Shown piece by piece: positions 8,303 to 17,719 of a DNA stretch of 64,000 nucleotides; positions within the stretch are counted from its first letter, which is position 1, and each line of letters begins with the position of its first letter. The stretch is from Chryseobacterium sp. G0186. Lineage in GTDB: Bacteria; Bacteroidota; Bacteroidia; Flavobacteriales; Weeksellaceae. The DNA is taken from assembly GCF_003815675.1 (NCBI RefSeq), contig NZ_CP033918.1, forward strand, positions 4,588,001 through 4,652,000, given 5' to 3'. The notes under the pieces were generated by a model that searched no databases, was not told the origin of the DNA, and worked only from the letters and a program-made list of their open reading frames with translations. The position numbers and the translations under genes were made by a program.

Positions 8303-11300
8303 GTGGAAAATTCAAAACAAATTTTTCAGACCAACAGTAAAAAACGCTGGAAAAGTGTACAATGGGGAAGCCGTGTCTTTATCTTTATGGGTGGTCTTCT
8401 TTTTTTGGCTCTGGGACTCATGATGGTTCTGGACAGAAGCCCTAAAATTCCTTTTAAAGAAGATTATAAAGCTGTAATGACAGCCAATAAGCCCTATCTT
8501 CAGGAGAATAAAATTTCTAAAGAATATAAAGGATTCAGAAGTTTTATTTCCGAAAAATCAATCCATACCAATCTTGCCAAAATTGAAAAGGCGAGAGCGG
8601 AGAGATATAAAAATCAAAACCGAAACTGGGCACAGTTTCCCGGAGGAATTCGTTCTGCATTCTATGTAGCGTGGGATCCACAGTCTCTGATGTCTTTAAA
8701 ACGAAACATCAAACACATCAATCTTGTTTTCCCGGAATGGTTTTTTCTTGATCCCAAAACAGGAAATCTGAAAACCAATGTCGATCCGGAAGGATACAAA
8801 ATCATCAAAAGAACAGGGGTTGCAGCAATGCCAATTCTGAGTAATAACTCTAATCAGGAATTCCGTTCCGAGGGATTAGGGAAAGTATTGAATGATCCGA
8901 AGAAAAGAACAAACCTTATTCAGAAAATTACCCAGCAGTGCATAAAATATCATTTTAAGGGAATCAATATTGACTTTGAAGACATGAACCTGAATTCTGA
9001 TGAAAACCTGATTGCCTTTATGAAAGAGCTTTCAGAAACATTCAAACAGAATCAATTACTGGTTACCATGGATATCATGACGGATAATGATGACTACAAC
9101 ATTCCGAAGCTGGATCCTTATGTAGATTATTTTATATTGATGGCTTATGATGAATATTCTGCGAGTGGTGATGCAGGCCCCGTTTCTTCACAGAAATGGA
9201 TTGAGGAGCAGGCTGGTAAAATGGTAAAGAAAACTTCTCCTCAGAAGATAATTCTGGGATTGGGAGCTTATGGCTACGACTGGAGCTCCAATCCGGATGA
9301 CAATACTTCTGTTACCTATATGCAGGCCATCACAAAGGCAAGTGCAAGTAAGGCAGTCATTGATTATAATGATAATACATTTAATTTAAACTATTCTTAT
9401 ACCGATTCTAAAAATAATATCCACACCGTATTTTTTAATGATGCTGCCTCTATTTTTAATACAATGCGCTTTTCATCGGAATATCCATTGGCTGGAACTG
9501 CACTTTGGAGACTGGGAAGTGAAGACAGCAGAGTCTGGAATTTCTATGATAAAGATCTTACGTTTGCCGGGCTTTCTAAACTAAACCTGAAAACATTTGA
9601 AAATGTAAAAGGACAAACGATGGTCGATTATATTGGCGATGGCGAGGTTTTGGATGTTCTGAATACTCCTCATGACGGAAAGATTGCTGTGGAAATTGAT
9701 CCTAAAGAAAAAATTATTACAGATGAAAATTATATTACCTATCCAAGTTCTTATGAAGTAAAGAAATATGGAGGCGCTCCTCAGAAAGAACTGGTACTGA
9801 CTTTTGATGATGGACCGGATGAAACCTATACCCCTCAAGTATTGGATATATTATCCAAATACCATGTTCCTGCAGCTTTCTTTTTAGTAGGTTTAAATGC
9901 TGAAAAAAATCTTCCGCTTGTTAAAAGAATTTACCGCGAGGGCCATGAAATAGGAAATCACACTTTTACCCATGAAAATGTGGCTAAGGTAAGCCCTGAA
10001 AGAGCCTTATTGGAGTTAAAACTGACAAGACTATTGATTGAATGTGTTACAGGTCACAGTACCATTCTGTTCCGTGCACCGTATAACGCAGATTCTGAGC
10101 CAACAACTTCAGAGGAAATTATTCCTGTTGCATTGGCAAGACAACAAAATTATTTGGATATCGGAGAAAATATAGACCCGGAAGACTGGCAGCCCGGAAT
10201 AAAATCAGATGAAATTGTAAAACGCGTAATGGCCGGAATCAAACAGGAGAGAGGAAATATTATCTTACTTCATGATGCCGGTGGAGATACCAGAGAAGAA
10301 ACGGTGAAAGCATTGAAAATTTTAATTCCTACCCTTCAGAAACAAGGATATCATTTCACCAATCTTACCAGTATTCTTCATAAAAGTAAAAATGAACTGA
10401 TGCCTGAAGTTCCTAAAACAAGATCTTACTACATCATGCAGCTTAACCTGGTCTTGGCAACCGCAATTTACGGAATAAGCCACTTCCTGGTAGCTTTGTT
10501 TACTATTTTTATTGTATTGGGATTGATCAGACTGCTGATAATGGCTTACTGGGCCTTTAAAGAAAGAAAAAAAGAGAAAAAGTTGAGTGAATTTCCAACG
10601 CTTGAATCCTACCCAAAGGTTTCCATTATTGTTCCCGCTTATAATGAAGAAGTTAATATTGTTTCTTCTTTACATAACCTGTTGAAGCAAACCTATCCGA
10701 ATTTTAATATTATTATGGTAGATGACGGAAGTAAAGATTCAACCTATGAAAAAGCAAAATCTGAATTTCCGGATCATCCGAAACTGAAAATCTTTTCCAA
10801 GGACAATGGAGGAAAAGCCACAGCTTTAAACTTTGGTATTTCACAAACAGATGCTGAATATGTGGTGTGTATTGATGCAGACACAAAACTTCAGCAGGAT
10901 GCCGTAAAATATCTGATAGCAAGATTTTTAAACTCAAATCCTGAAGAAAAGATAGCTGCTGTGGCAGGAAATGTAAAAGTTGGAAATACAGTGAACTGGC
11001 TTACCAGATGGCAGGCGATAGAATACACCAAAAGTCAGAATTTTGACAGGCTGGCGTATGCCAATATCAATGCAATTACTGTTATTCCGGGGGCTATCGG
11101 GGCTTTTAAAAGATCAGTAGTGGTGGAAGCAGGTGGCTATTCTTCTGATACCCTGGCTGAAGATTGCGATATTACTGTTAAAATCTTAAAAGCAGGATAC
11201 ACGGTAGCCAATGAAAACAGAGCCGTTGCCGTTACAGAAGCACCGGAAACGGTTAAACAGTTCCTGAAACAACGTTTTCGCTGGACCTATGGAATCATGC

Positions 11301-11701
11301 AGATGTTCTGGAAGCAGAGACAGACCTTCCTTAATCCCAAATATAAAGGATTGGGCCTTTGGGCAATGCCGAATATTTTACTCTTCCAGTATATTATTCC
11401 TTTCTTTTCACCACTCGCAGATGTGATTATGTTCTTTGGAATTTTATCCGGAAACGGAGGAAAAATATTTACCTATTACCTCATATTTCTTTTGGTGGAT
11501 GCTTCCCTTGCATTGGTAGCATTCATTATACAGCGGGAAAAATTAATCAATCTTCTGTATATTATTCCGCAAAGATTTGGGTATAGATGGCTGATGTACA
11601 TTGTATTATTTAAAAGTTTAAGAAAAGCATTGAAAGGCGAAATGCAGTCCTGGGGCTTCCTAAAACGAACAGGAAATGTAAAAGAGATAGCAACTTCTTA
11701 A
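8303..11701 (+). CDS. Trifunctional GH18-like / polysaccharide deacetylase / GT2 synthase fusion
   Basis: A 1132-residue membrane protein with a GTG start. There is a membrane helix at about 27-46, then a GH18-like barrel (about 113-425), a NodB deacetylase (about 490-695; TFDDGP, HTFTH metal site, RAPYN, LLHD), membrane helices (about 715-750), and a family 2 glycosyltransferase (about 770-1010; DDGSKD, DAD, LAEDCD, QRFRW) with C-terminal helices. The set resembles a synthase for a beta-linked amino sugar polymer joined to its own deacetylase, as PgaC and PgaB do in separate proteins. The GH18 signature reads GINIDFE: the catalytic Glu is kept but the first Asp of DxDxE is Asn. The substrate is not known. 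No partner genes are adjacent. Confidence 0.9.
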   Translation: MENSKQIFQTNSKKRWKSVQWGSRVFIFMGGLLFLALGLMMVLDRSPKIPFKEDYKAVMTANKPYLQENKISKEYKGFRSFISEKSIHTNLAKIEKARAERYKNQNRNWAQFPGGIRSAFYVAWDPQSLMSLKRNIKHINLVFPEWFFLDPKTGNLKTNVDPEGYKIIKRTGVAAMPILSNNSNQEFRSEGLGKVLNDPKKRTNLIQKITQQCIKYHFKGINIDFEDMNLNSDENLIAFMKELSETFKQNQLLVTMDIMTDNDDYNIPKLDPYVDYFILMAYDEYSASGDAGPVSSQKWIEEQAGKMVKKTSPQKIILGLGAYGYDWSSNPDDNTSVTYMQAITKASASKAVIDYNDNTFNLNYSYTDSKNNIHTVFFNDAASIFNTMRFSSEYPLAGTALWRLGSEDSRVWNFYDKDLTFAGLSKLNLKTFENVKGQTMVDYIGDGEVLDVLNTPHDGKIAVEIDPKEKIITDENYITYPSSYEVKKYGGAPQKELVLTFDDGPDETYTPQVLDILSKYHVPAAFFLVGLNAEKNLPLVKRIYREGHEIGNHTFTHENVAKVSPERALLELKLTRLLIECVTGHSTILFRAPYNADSEPTTSEEIIPVALARQQNYLDIGENIDPEDWQPGIKSDEIVKRVMAGIKQERGNIILLHDAGGDTREETVKALKILIPTLQKQGYHFTNLTSILHKSKNELMPEVPKTRSYYIMQLNLVLATAIYGISHFLVALFTIFIVLGLIRLLIMAYWAFKERKKEKKLSEFPTLESYPKVSIIVPAYNEEVNIVSSLHNLLKQTYPNFNIIMVDDGSKDSTYEKAKSEFPDHPKLKIFSKDNGGKATALNFGISQTDAEYVVCIDADTKLQQDAVKYLIARFLNSNPEEKIAAVAGNVKVGNTVNWLTRWQAIEYTKSQNFDRLAYANINAITVIPGAIGAFKRSVVVEAGGYSSDTLAEDCDITVKILKAGYTVANENRAVAVTEAPETVKQFLKQRFRWTYGIMQMFWKQRQTFLNPKYKGLGLWAMPNILLFQYIIPFFSPLADVIMFFGILSGNGGKIFTYYLIFLLVDASLALVAFIIQREKLINLLYIIPQRFGYRWLMYIVLFKSLRKALKGEMQSWGFLKRTGNVKEIATS

Positions 11702-11777
11702 TATTTATTTAAATTTGTTTTCTGAAAAAGTAACAAAAGTTTAATAAATCATACATATTGTATAAATTGTTATCATA

Positions 11778-13838
11778 ATGAAAAAACTAACGCTTTCTTT
11801 GTTCTTAATAGCAGGGATCTGCTCTCAAAATACAATGAGTGCACAACAAGCTAAAGCTGCTAAAGTAGCAGTGAATAATGCAGATAAAGGTTTAGACCTT
11901 AGCTTAATGGATACCTCGGTACGTCCACAGGATGATTTTTATAATTATGTGAGTGGAACTTGGATGAAAACAGCTAAAATTCCATCTGATAAACCGACTT
12001 GGGGAAGTTTTAACAAATTGGGAGAAGACACGGATAACAATTCCATGACCATCCTGAACTCTCTTTTGAAAGATAAATTTACTGACGGAAGCGAGGGTAA
12101 AAAAATCCAGGATCTGTATGCTTCTTATATGAACATGCAGAAGAGAAATGCAGACGGAATCAAGCCTATTCAGGAAAACTTGAGTAAAATTGATGCCATC
12201 AAAAATATGGCTGACCTTCAGAACTATCTGATCTCTGTAACTAAGGATGGTGAAAATGTTTTCTACGGATGGGGAGTATATGCCGATCTGAAAAACTCAA
12301 ATATGAATGCAGTTTACCTAGGTGAAGCTTCACTAGGTTTAGGAAGAGACTACTACCAGAAAGTAAATGAAAAAAATACTGAAGCTATTGCTGAATATCA
12401 GAAATATGTAGCTTCTATGCTGACTGAATTAGGATACAAAAATGCCGATGCAGCTGCAAAAGGTATTGTTGAATATGAAAAAAGCATTGCAAAAACGTAT
12501 TTAACAAACGAGCAGAGCCGTGATAATACTCTTCAGTATAACCCTCAGACTATGGCTGAACTTTCAGCTTTGGTAAAAGGGGCAGATATTCCTGCTTACC
12601 TTAAAAAAGTAGGAGTAAATACAGATAAAATCATCATTGGAGAATTAGGATACTACAAAAACTTCGATAAATTGGTGAACGCTCAGAATCTTCCTGTAAT
12701 TAAGGATTATCTGAAGTTCCACATGATCAACGGAAGTGCTTCTTACCTAAGTGAAAAATTAGGAGATATGAAGTTTAACTTCTTTGGTAAATACCTAAGA
12801 GGTCAGCAAGAGCAAAGAGCATTGAACAAAAGAGGTTTTGAATTAATCAACAGAAACCTTGGTGAAGCCTTCGGAAAACTTTATGTTGAAAAATACTTCC
12901 CGGCTGAAGCTAAAGCTCAGATGGTAGAATTGATCGACTATCTGAAGAAGAGTTTTGCAGTTCACATCAATAACCTGGCTTGGATGTCTTCTACCACTAA
13001 GGAGAAAGCAATGCAGAAGTTGAATAAATTCACCGTAAAAGTTGCTTACCCGGACAAATGGAAAGATTATTCAAAATTAGAAATCGTTCCTGAATCTAAA
13101 GGTGGAACATTATACCAAAACCTTCAGAATATCGGTGAGTGGCAATACAACAAAGATCTGGCTAAAATCGGAAAACCGGTTGATAAAACAGAATGGGGAA
13201 TGACTCCACAAACTGTAAATGCTTACTACAATCCGGTATTTAACGAAATCGTATTCCCTGCAGCAATCCTTCAGCCGCCATTCTTCAACCCTAAAGCTGA
13301 TGCCGCTGTAAACTTCGGTGGAATTGGTGCTGTTATCGGTCACGAAATGAGCCACGGATTTGATGATTCAGGAGCACAGTTTGATGCAGAAGGAAACTTG
13401 GTTGACTGGTGGACGCCGGAAGATAAAGCTAACTTTGAAAAAGCTACAAAAGCCCTTGCTGCTCAGTATGACAAATACGAGCCTGTAAAAGGAACTTTCG
13501 TAAACGGAACATTTACGAACGGTGAAAACATCGCTGACTTAGGAGGGGTAAACATTGCTTACGATGCACTTCAAATGTATTTAAAAGATAAAGGAAACCC
13601 TGGAAAGATCAGCGGATTCACTCAGGATCAGAGATTCTTCCTAAGCTGGGCAACCGTTTGGAGAACATTATCAAGTGAAAAATATATGATTAACCAAGTG
13701 AAGACAGATCCGCACTCTCCGGGTTACTTCAGAAGCTTCGGTCCGCTTATCAACGTTGATGCATTCTATAAGGCATTCGATGTGAAGAAAGGAGACAAAT
13801 TATACAAAGCTCCAGAAGACAGAATTAAAATCTGGTAA
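11778..13838 (+). CDS. Secreted M13-family metallopeptidase (neprilysin/PepO type)
   Basis: A 686-residue zinc peptidase with a signal peptide (cleavage near MSAQ, about residue 22). It has the full M13 layout: an N-terminal helical domain beginning at MDTSVRPQDDFYNYVSGTW, the NAYYNPVFNEIVFPAA substrate-binding region, the zinc motif HEMSH (His522) with GFDDSGAQFD after it, and the third ligand motif ENIADLGG. The C terminus APEDRIKIW is typical. It cleaves oligopeptides outside the cytoplasm in characterised members. It is followed by a terminator and then a second, closely similar M13 gene, so this is a tandem duplication. Confidence 0.95.
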   Translation: MKKLTLSLFLIAGICSQNTMSAQQAKAAKVAVNNADKGLDLSLMDTSVRPQDDFYNYVSGTWMKTAKIPSDKPTWGSFNKLGEDTDNNSMTILNSLLKDKFTDGSEGKKIQDLYASYMNMQKRNADGIKPIQENLSKIDAIKNMADLQNYLISVTKDGENVFYGWGVYADLKNSNMNAVYLGEASLGLGRDYYQKVNEKNTEAIAEYQKYVASMLTELGYKNADAAAKGIVEYEKSIAKTYLTNEQSRDNTLQYNPQTMAELSALVKGADIPAYLKKVGVNTDKIIIGELGYYKNFDKLVNAQNLPVIKDYLKFHMINGSASYLSEKLGDMKFNFFGKYLRGQQEQRALNKRGFELINRNLGEAFGKLYVEKYFPAEAKAQMVELIDYLKKSFAVHINNLAWMSSTTKEKAMQKLNKFTVKVAYPDKWKDYSKLEIVPESKGGTLYQNLQNIGEWQYNKDLAKIGKPVDKTEWGMTPQTVNAYYNPVFNEIVFPAAILQPPFFNPKADAAVNFGGIGAVIGHEMSHGFDDSGAQFDAEGNLVDWWTPEDKANFEKATKALAAQYDKYEPVKGTFVNGTFTNGENIADLGGVNIAYDALQMYLKDKGNPGKISGFTQDQRFFLSWATVWRTLSSEKYMINQVKTDPHSPGYFRSFGPLINVDAFYKAFDVKKGDKLYKAPEDRIKIW

Positions 13839-13844
13839 TAATAC

Positions 13845-13870
13845 AAACCGCTCAGCAATGAGCGGTTTTT
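13845..13870 (+). terminator. Rho-independent terminator of the first M13 gene
   Basis: A stem AACCGCTCA / TGAGCGGTT with a 4-base loop and T run lies 6 bp after the stop codon. Confidence 0.85.
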
Positions 13871-13877
13871 GTTTTTT

Positions 13878-13919
13878 AGGTAGGAGGTAGGAGGTAGGAG
13901 GTAGCAGGTAGCAGGTAGC
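13878..13919. repeat. Heptamer tandem repeat (6 units)
   Basis: Six perfect 7-bp units in a row: three AGGTAGG, then three AGGTAGC, followed by degenerate AGGGATTAGGG-like units. It is non-coding and sits between the two M13 genes. The block structure (one variant, then the other) suggests expansion by slippage. Confidence 0.85.
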
Positions 13920-13969
13920 AGGGATTAGGGATAGTAGGGATACATTTTTAATGAATGTCTTCCATCATT

Positions 13970-14022
13970 CCCATCCTCCGGAGAGGTGGCGAAATATCTT
14001 TTAATTTTTGACGGAGTGGTTT
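13970..14022. repeat. Possible interspersed extragenic element
   Basis: The stretch contains CCTCCGGAGAGGTGGCGAAA and TTTTTGACGGAGTGG. I recall similar purine-rich extragenic strings recurring in Flavobacteriia genomes, but only one copy is in this window, so the assignment as a dispersed repeat is from memory. Confidence 0.25.
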
Positions 14023-14115
14023 ACATTCCTCTTATAGTTAAAAAAATCAGACATTCAACTTTGAATTCTTCACTACAGATATTCATTATCATTCATCACA
14101 TATCATTAAAGTTCG

Positions 14116-14123
14116 TATATTTG
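14116..14123 (+). promoter_or_regulatory. Bacteroidota-type -7 box (second M13 gene)
   Basis: TATATTTG matches TAnnTTTG and lies 32 bp upstream of the ATG at 14156. It shows the second copy has its own promoter after the terminator of the first. Confidence 0.5.
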
Positions 14124-14155
14124 ATAAGTTTGTGTAAAATCAAAAATAATCTTCA

Positions 14156-16252
14156 ATGAAAAAGCTAAATATTGGTATACTTGCCCTTTCGGGTATTGTA
14201 TTTCTAAATTCGTGTGGAGCAGCAAAGACTGCAGGGACAGAGAATAAAACTGAGGCCACAGCAAAAGTTGCAACGTCGGTAAAAGAAACCGTGAAAGAAG
14301 AGGGGATCAATTTATCCCATATGGATACAAATGTCCGTCCGCAGGATGACTTTTTTAGCTATGTGAACGGAAACTGGGTGAAAACCACACAGATTCCTTC
14401 AGATAAAGCAAATTGGGGTTCTTTCAATGCCTTGAGAGAAAATGTAGACGATGCTTCATTGGATATATTAAACAAAATCCTTACTGAAAACTATTCCGCA
14501 GGATCTGAGGGACAGAAGATTCAGAATCTTTACGCTTCCTTTATGGATACTGCGAAAAGAAATGCAGATGGCTTGGCTCCGATCAAAGGAGATCTGGCAA
14601 AGATTGATGCCATTAAAAACCTTAATGATCTGCAGAAATACCTTTTAGAGGCAACAAAAATAGGTGATAACTCATTTTATGGATGGAGAACCGGAGCAGA
14701 TCTGAAAAATTCCAAAATGAATGCGGTATACCTTGGAGGTCCGGATTTAGGTTTGGGAAGAGATTACTATCAAAAAGTAAATGATGCCAATACCAAGACT
14801 TTAGGGCAGTATCAGGCCTATATTGGTAAACTATTTGGAGTCCTAGGATATACAAACTCCACTCAGGCAGCACAGAATGTGGTAGATTTTGAAAAACAAT
14901 TGGCCAATTATCTATTGACTCTGGAACAAAACAGAGATGCCAATTTAAGATACAACCCTAAAAATGTATCCGAACTGTCAGGTTTGGTTAAAAACGTAGA
15001 TCTTTCAAAATACCTTAAAGAGGCGGGAGTCAATACAGACAGGGTAATCATTGGAGAACTGAAATACTACCAGAATATGGATCAGTTTATCACCCAAAAG
15101 AATCTTCCTTTATTGAAAGATTATCTGAAATACCACCTAATCAATGGCAATGCGAGCAATCTTGATGAAAATCTGGAGCAGATCAGATTTGATTTCTATG
15201 CAAAAGAACTGCAGGGCCAGAAAGAACAACGCCCTATGAACAAAAGAGGTCTTACCCTTGTAAATACTGTTCTGGGTGAGGCATTCGGTAAATTATATGT
15301 TGACAAATACTTTACTCCGGAATCAAAACAGCAGATGGAAACCTATATTGATTATCTTTTAAAATCATTTAAATCCCATATTGCAAGCATAGACTGGATG
15401 TCTCCTGAAACAAAAGTAAAAGCTCAGGAAAAACTGTCCAAGTTTACAGTGAAGATTGCTTATCCTGATAAATGGAAAGACTATAGCCAATTAAAGGTAG
15501 AATCTCCAAAACAGGGAGCATCCTTATATTCCAACCTGCAAAATGTAGCGGCTTGGCAGTACCAGAGAAGTCTGGATAAAGTAGGAAAGCCGGTTGATAA
15601 AACAGAATGGGGAATGTCTCCACAAACGGTAAACGCTTACTATAGCGGATCAAACAACGAAATCGTTTTCCCTGCAGCCATTCTTCAGCCTCCTTTCTAT
15701 AACCCTAATGCAGATGCAGCGGTGAATTTCGGAGGTATCGGAGCTGTAATTGGTCATGAGATCTCTCACGGTTTTGATGACAGCGGTTCCCGTTTTGATG
15801 GTGATGGAAACCTTAATAACTGGTGGACAGAGGCAGACCGTAAGAATTTTGATGCAAAAGTAGGGCAGTTGGCAGCTCAATATAGTGGCTATGAACCGGT
15901 AAAAGGAAGCTTTGTGAACGGTAAATTTACAAGTGGGGAAAATATTGGTGACCTAGGTGGAGTGGCAGTGGCTTATGATGCCCTTCAAATGTATCTTAAA
16001 GATAAGGGGAATCCAGGAAAGATCAGTGGATTTACCCAGGATCAGAGATTCTTTATGAGCTGGGCAACCGTTTGGAGAACAAAAGCGACAGATCAGTACA
16101 TGATCAATCAGGTGAAGACAGATCCGCACTCTCCGGGGATGTTCAGAGCTTTTGGACCATTAGTAAATCAGGATTCATTTATTAAAGCATTTGATATCAA
16201 ACCTGGAGATAAAATGTATAAAACTCCGGAAGAAAGAATAAAAATTTGGTAG
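14156..16252 (+). CDS. M13-family metallopeptidase, lipoprotein form
   Basis: A 698-residue paralogue of the preceding M13 peptidase. Instead of a signal peptidase I site it has a lipobox (FLNSCG, Cys at about residue 21), so it should be membrane-anchored. After a linker rich in Thr, Lys and Ala the M13 fold begins at MDTNVRPQDDFFSYVNGNW. Zinc motif HEISH (His534), third ligand motif ENIGDLGG, C terminus EERIKIW. The two copies share long identical stretches near the C terminus, so the duplication is fairly recent or conserved. Different anchoring suggests a division of labour between soluble and membrane-bound peptide cleavage. Confidence 0.95.
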   Translation: MKKLNIGILALSGIVFLNSCGAAKTAGTENKTEATAKVATSVKETVKEEGINLSHMDTNVRPQDDFFSYVNGNWVKTTQIPSDKANWGSFNALRENVDDASLDILNKILTENYSAGSEGQKIQNLYASFMDTAKRNADGLAPIKGDLAKIDAIKNLNDLQKYLLEATKIGDNSFYGWRTGADLKNSKMNAVYLGGPDLGLGRDYYQKVNDANTKTLGQYQAYIGKLFGVLGYTNSTQAAQNVVDFEKQLANYLLTLEQNRDANLRYNPKNVSELSGLVKNVDLSKYLKEAGVNTDRVIIGELKYYQNMDQFITQKNLPLLKDYLKYHLINGNASNLDENLEQIRFDFYAKELQGQKEQRPMNKRGLTLVNTVLGEAFGKLYVDKYFTPESKQQMETYIDYLLKSFKSHIASIDWMSPETKVKAQEKLSKFTVKIAYPDKWKDYSQLKVESPKQGASLYSNLQNVAAWQYQRSLDKVGKPVDKTEWGMSPQTVNAYYSGSNNEIVFPAAILQPPFYNPNADAAVNFGGIGAVIGHEISHGFDDSGSRFDGDGNLNNWWTEADRKNFDAKVGQLAAQYSGYEPVKGSFVNGKFTSGENIGDLGGVAVAYDALQMYLKDKGNPGKISGFTQDQRFFMSWATVWRTKATDQYMINQVKTDPHSPGMFRAFGPLVNQDSFIKAFDIKPGDKMYKTPEERIKIW

Positions 16253-16276
16253 CATTACCAAAAAATTGTTAGACAA

Positions 16277-16317
16277 GAAAAATCCATCTCATATTTAGTT
16301 GAGGTGGATTTTCTTTT
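16277..16317. terminator. Bidirectional terminator
   Basis: The inverted repeat AAAATCCATCTC / GAGGTGGATTTT lies between the second M13 gene (+) and the 348-aa gene (-), with suitable T-rich flanks on both sides. Confidence 0.75.
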
Positions 16318-17363
16318 TAATAGGCTTTCTTATAATTCCGGATAACAAACTTTATTCCCGTTTCTATAATATCTCCCATGGTTTTACAATATTTGAAATT
16401 GACATCGTAGGTAAGTTTTTGTAAAGCTGTTTTAAGCTCCGTAACATTAGCTTCCGGTGCAATATTTTCTTTTTTCATAATAAAAATGAGTTCATCGAAT
16501 CTGTTTTTGCTGCTGGTCACTCTTTTTACAATTTGTGAACGTACTTCTTTACGATACTGTTCTATAGAATTAGGTTTCAGCTTTTCTAACACCATATTCA
16601 CCATCGGGCTGTTTTCTTTGAAATATTGTGGAAGATAAACTTTCAGATTCCCCTCATAACTTTGCTGATCAAAATCAATAGGACGAATTCTGTAAATAAC
16701 CTGATCGAAATCGTGTATAGGAATAATAACATAATTATAAGAACGCATGTCACCAAGTAACCCAATGAGGCAACGTTCGTTGAATTTTACAAACTCCTTG
16801 GAAATCTGTGCCTTTTCCAACTCTGTACAATTGGGTAAATGCTTCTGAATAAAAACATCCCCGGGAATTCCTAAAATATGTTCTTCTATTAAAGTGTTTT
16901 TGTAAATCAGAAAGTTAATCCGGTTGGGAGAGAGAAGGTCTTCCAGTTCCAGTCCGTAGATGCGGGAAGCATCCGCCTGTTTAATATAAAAATTAGTATA
17001 ATTATCGTTCAGAATATTCCTCACCCGAATTCTAAAAGGTTTAGAGTTTCCGAACGTACAAAAATCAATGGTGTCCACTTTTAGATAAGGTAAAGTAGCC
17101 TCATCTCCGTCGGAATGGAGAAGGGTATAAATCTTATTTAAATTAGACTCTATTTCTTTAAATTCATATTCAGGATATAATACGCCAAGCCACAAAGTAT
17201 CTTTGCCCTCCTTATCCAGAATATTTACACTGTCACTGAATCTTAGCAGGTCTTCATATAAAAAATGGATCTTGGTCGTTCGGTTATGTTTTTCCAAATA
17301 TTGCTCTAACGCTTCCGAAACAGGATATATTGGTTTTCTAAAAGCAATCTTTACATCTTTCAT
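16317..17363 (-). CDS. Unknown protein with kinase-like motifs, divergent from tssB
   Basis: A 348-residue cytoplasmic protein when started at the ATG at 17363 (MKDVKIAFRKP); an upstream ATG at 17408 would add 15 residues that look untranslated. I do not recognise the family. In the middle, GDMRSYN (Asp205, Asn210) has the D-x4-N spacing of a protein-kinase catalytic loop, and IRPIDFDQQ (Asp230-Phe-Asp232) resembles a DFG-type metal-binding motif. A Lys/Glu-containing block (YKNTLIEEH, about 154-162) precedes them. A HipA-like or other atypical kinase fold is therefore possible, but the N-to-DF spacing is longer than usual. It is divergent from the T6SS sheath genes, which raises a possible regulatory link. 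Confidence 0.72.
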   Translation of the reverse strand: MKDVKIAFRKPIYPVSEALEQYLEKHNRTTKIHFLYEDLLRFSDSVNILDKEGKDTLWLGVLYPEYEFKEIESNLNKIYTLLHSDGDEATLPYLKVDTIDFCTFGNSKPFRIRVRNILNDNYTNFYIKQADASRIYGLELEDLLSPNRINFLIYKNTLIEEHILGIPGDVFIQKHLPNCTELEKAQISKEFVKFNERCLIGLLGDMRSYNYVIIPIHDFDQVIYRIRPIDFDQQSYEGNLKVYLPQYFKENSPMVNMVLEKLKPNSIEQYRKEVRSQIVKRVTSSKNRFDELIFIMKKENIAPEANVTELKTALQKLTYDVNFKYCKTMGDIIETGIKFVIRNYKKAY

Positions 17364-17719
17364 TACGCTGTTTACTTTATTTAAATATAAAAAATATTTT
17401 TTCCTCACGGAGGAATAATTCTTATTTTAACATGACTCTGATATTTTTTATAAAAGAAGATGATATCAAAATTTTATTTTATCTTCAGGGCGTATTTTTT
17501 TTATTTATTTTTTCATAGCTTAGTGACATCATAAGAATTTGATTTTATGTTAAATAAGCGTAGTTAAATTTAAATAATTCAAGAAAAATCTTGACAAAAT
17601 TTTGTATGTTACAGTTTTTTTTTAAATTTAAACATTGGATTGGTAATTTATTTGATACGTCTGTAAATTATTCAAAGACAGATCCAAACCAAAATAGTAA
17701 ATCTCAAAATAATAATAAT

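Noticed and set aside
13878..13919. Heptamer array considered as a CRISPR or other repeat-spacer array
   Set aside because: Units are contiguous 7-mers without spacers, so this is a simple tandem repeat.
16740..16765. TCACCAAGT (reverse complement of the ACTTGGTGA nonamer)
   Set aside because: A single copy inside the coding region of the 348-aa gene with no second copy at 12-bp spacing; taken as chance.
17591..17719. Longer TssB start at TTG 17591
   Set aside because: The added 43 residues are low-complexity and not sheath-like; the ATG at 17720 matches the family start.
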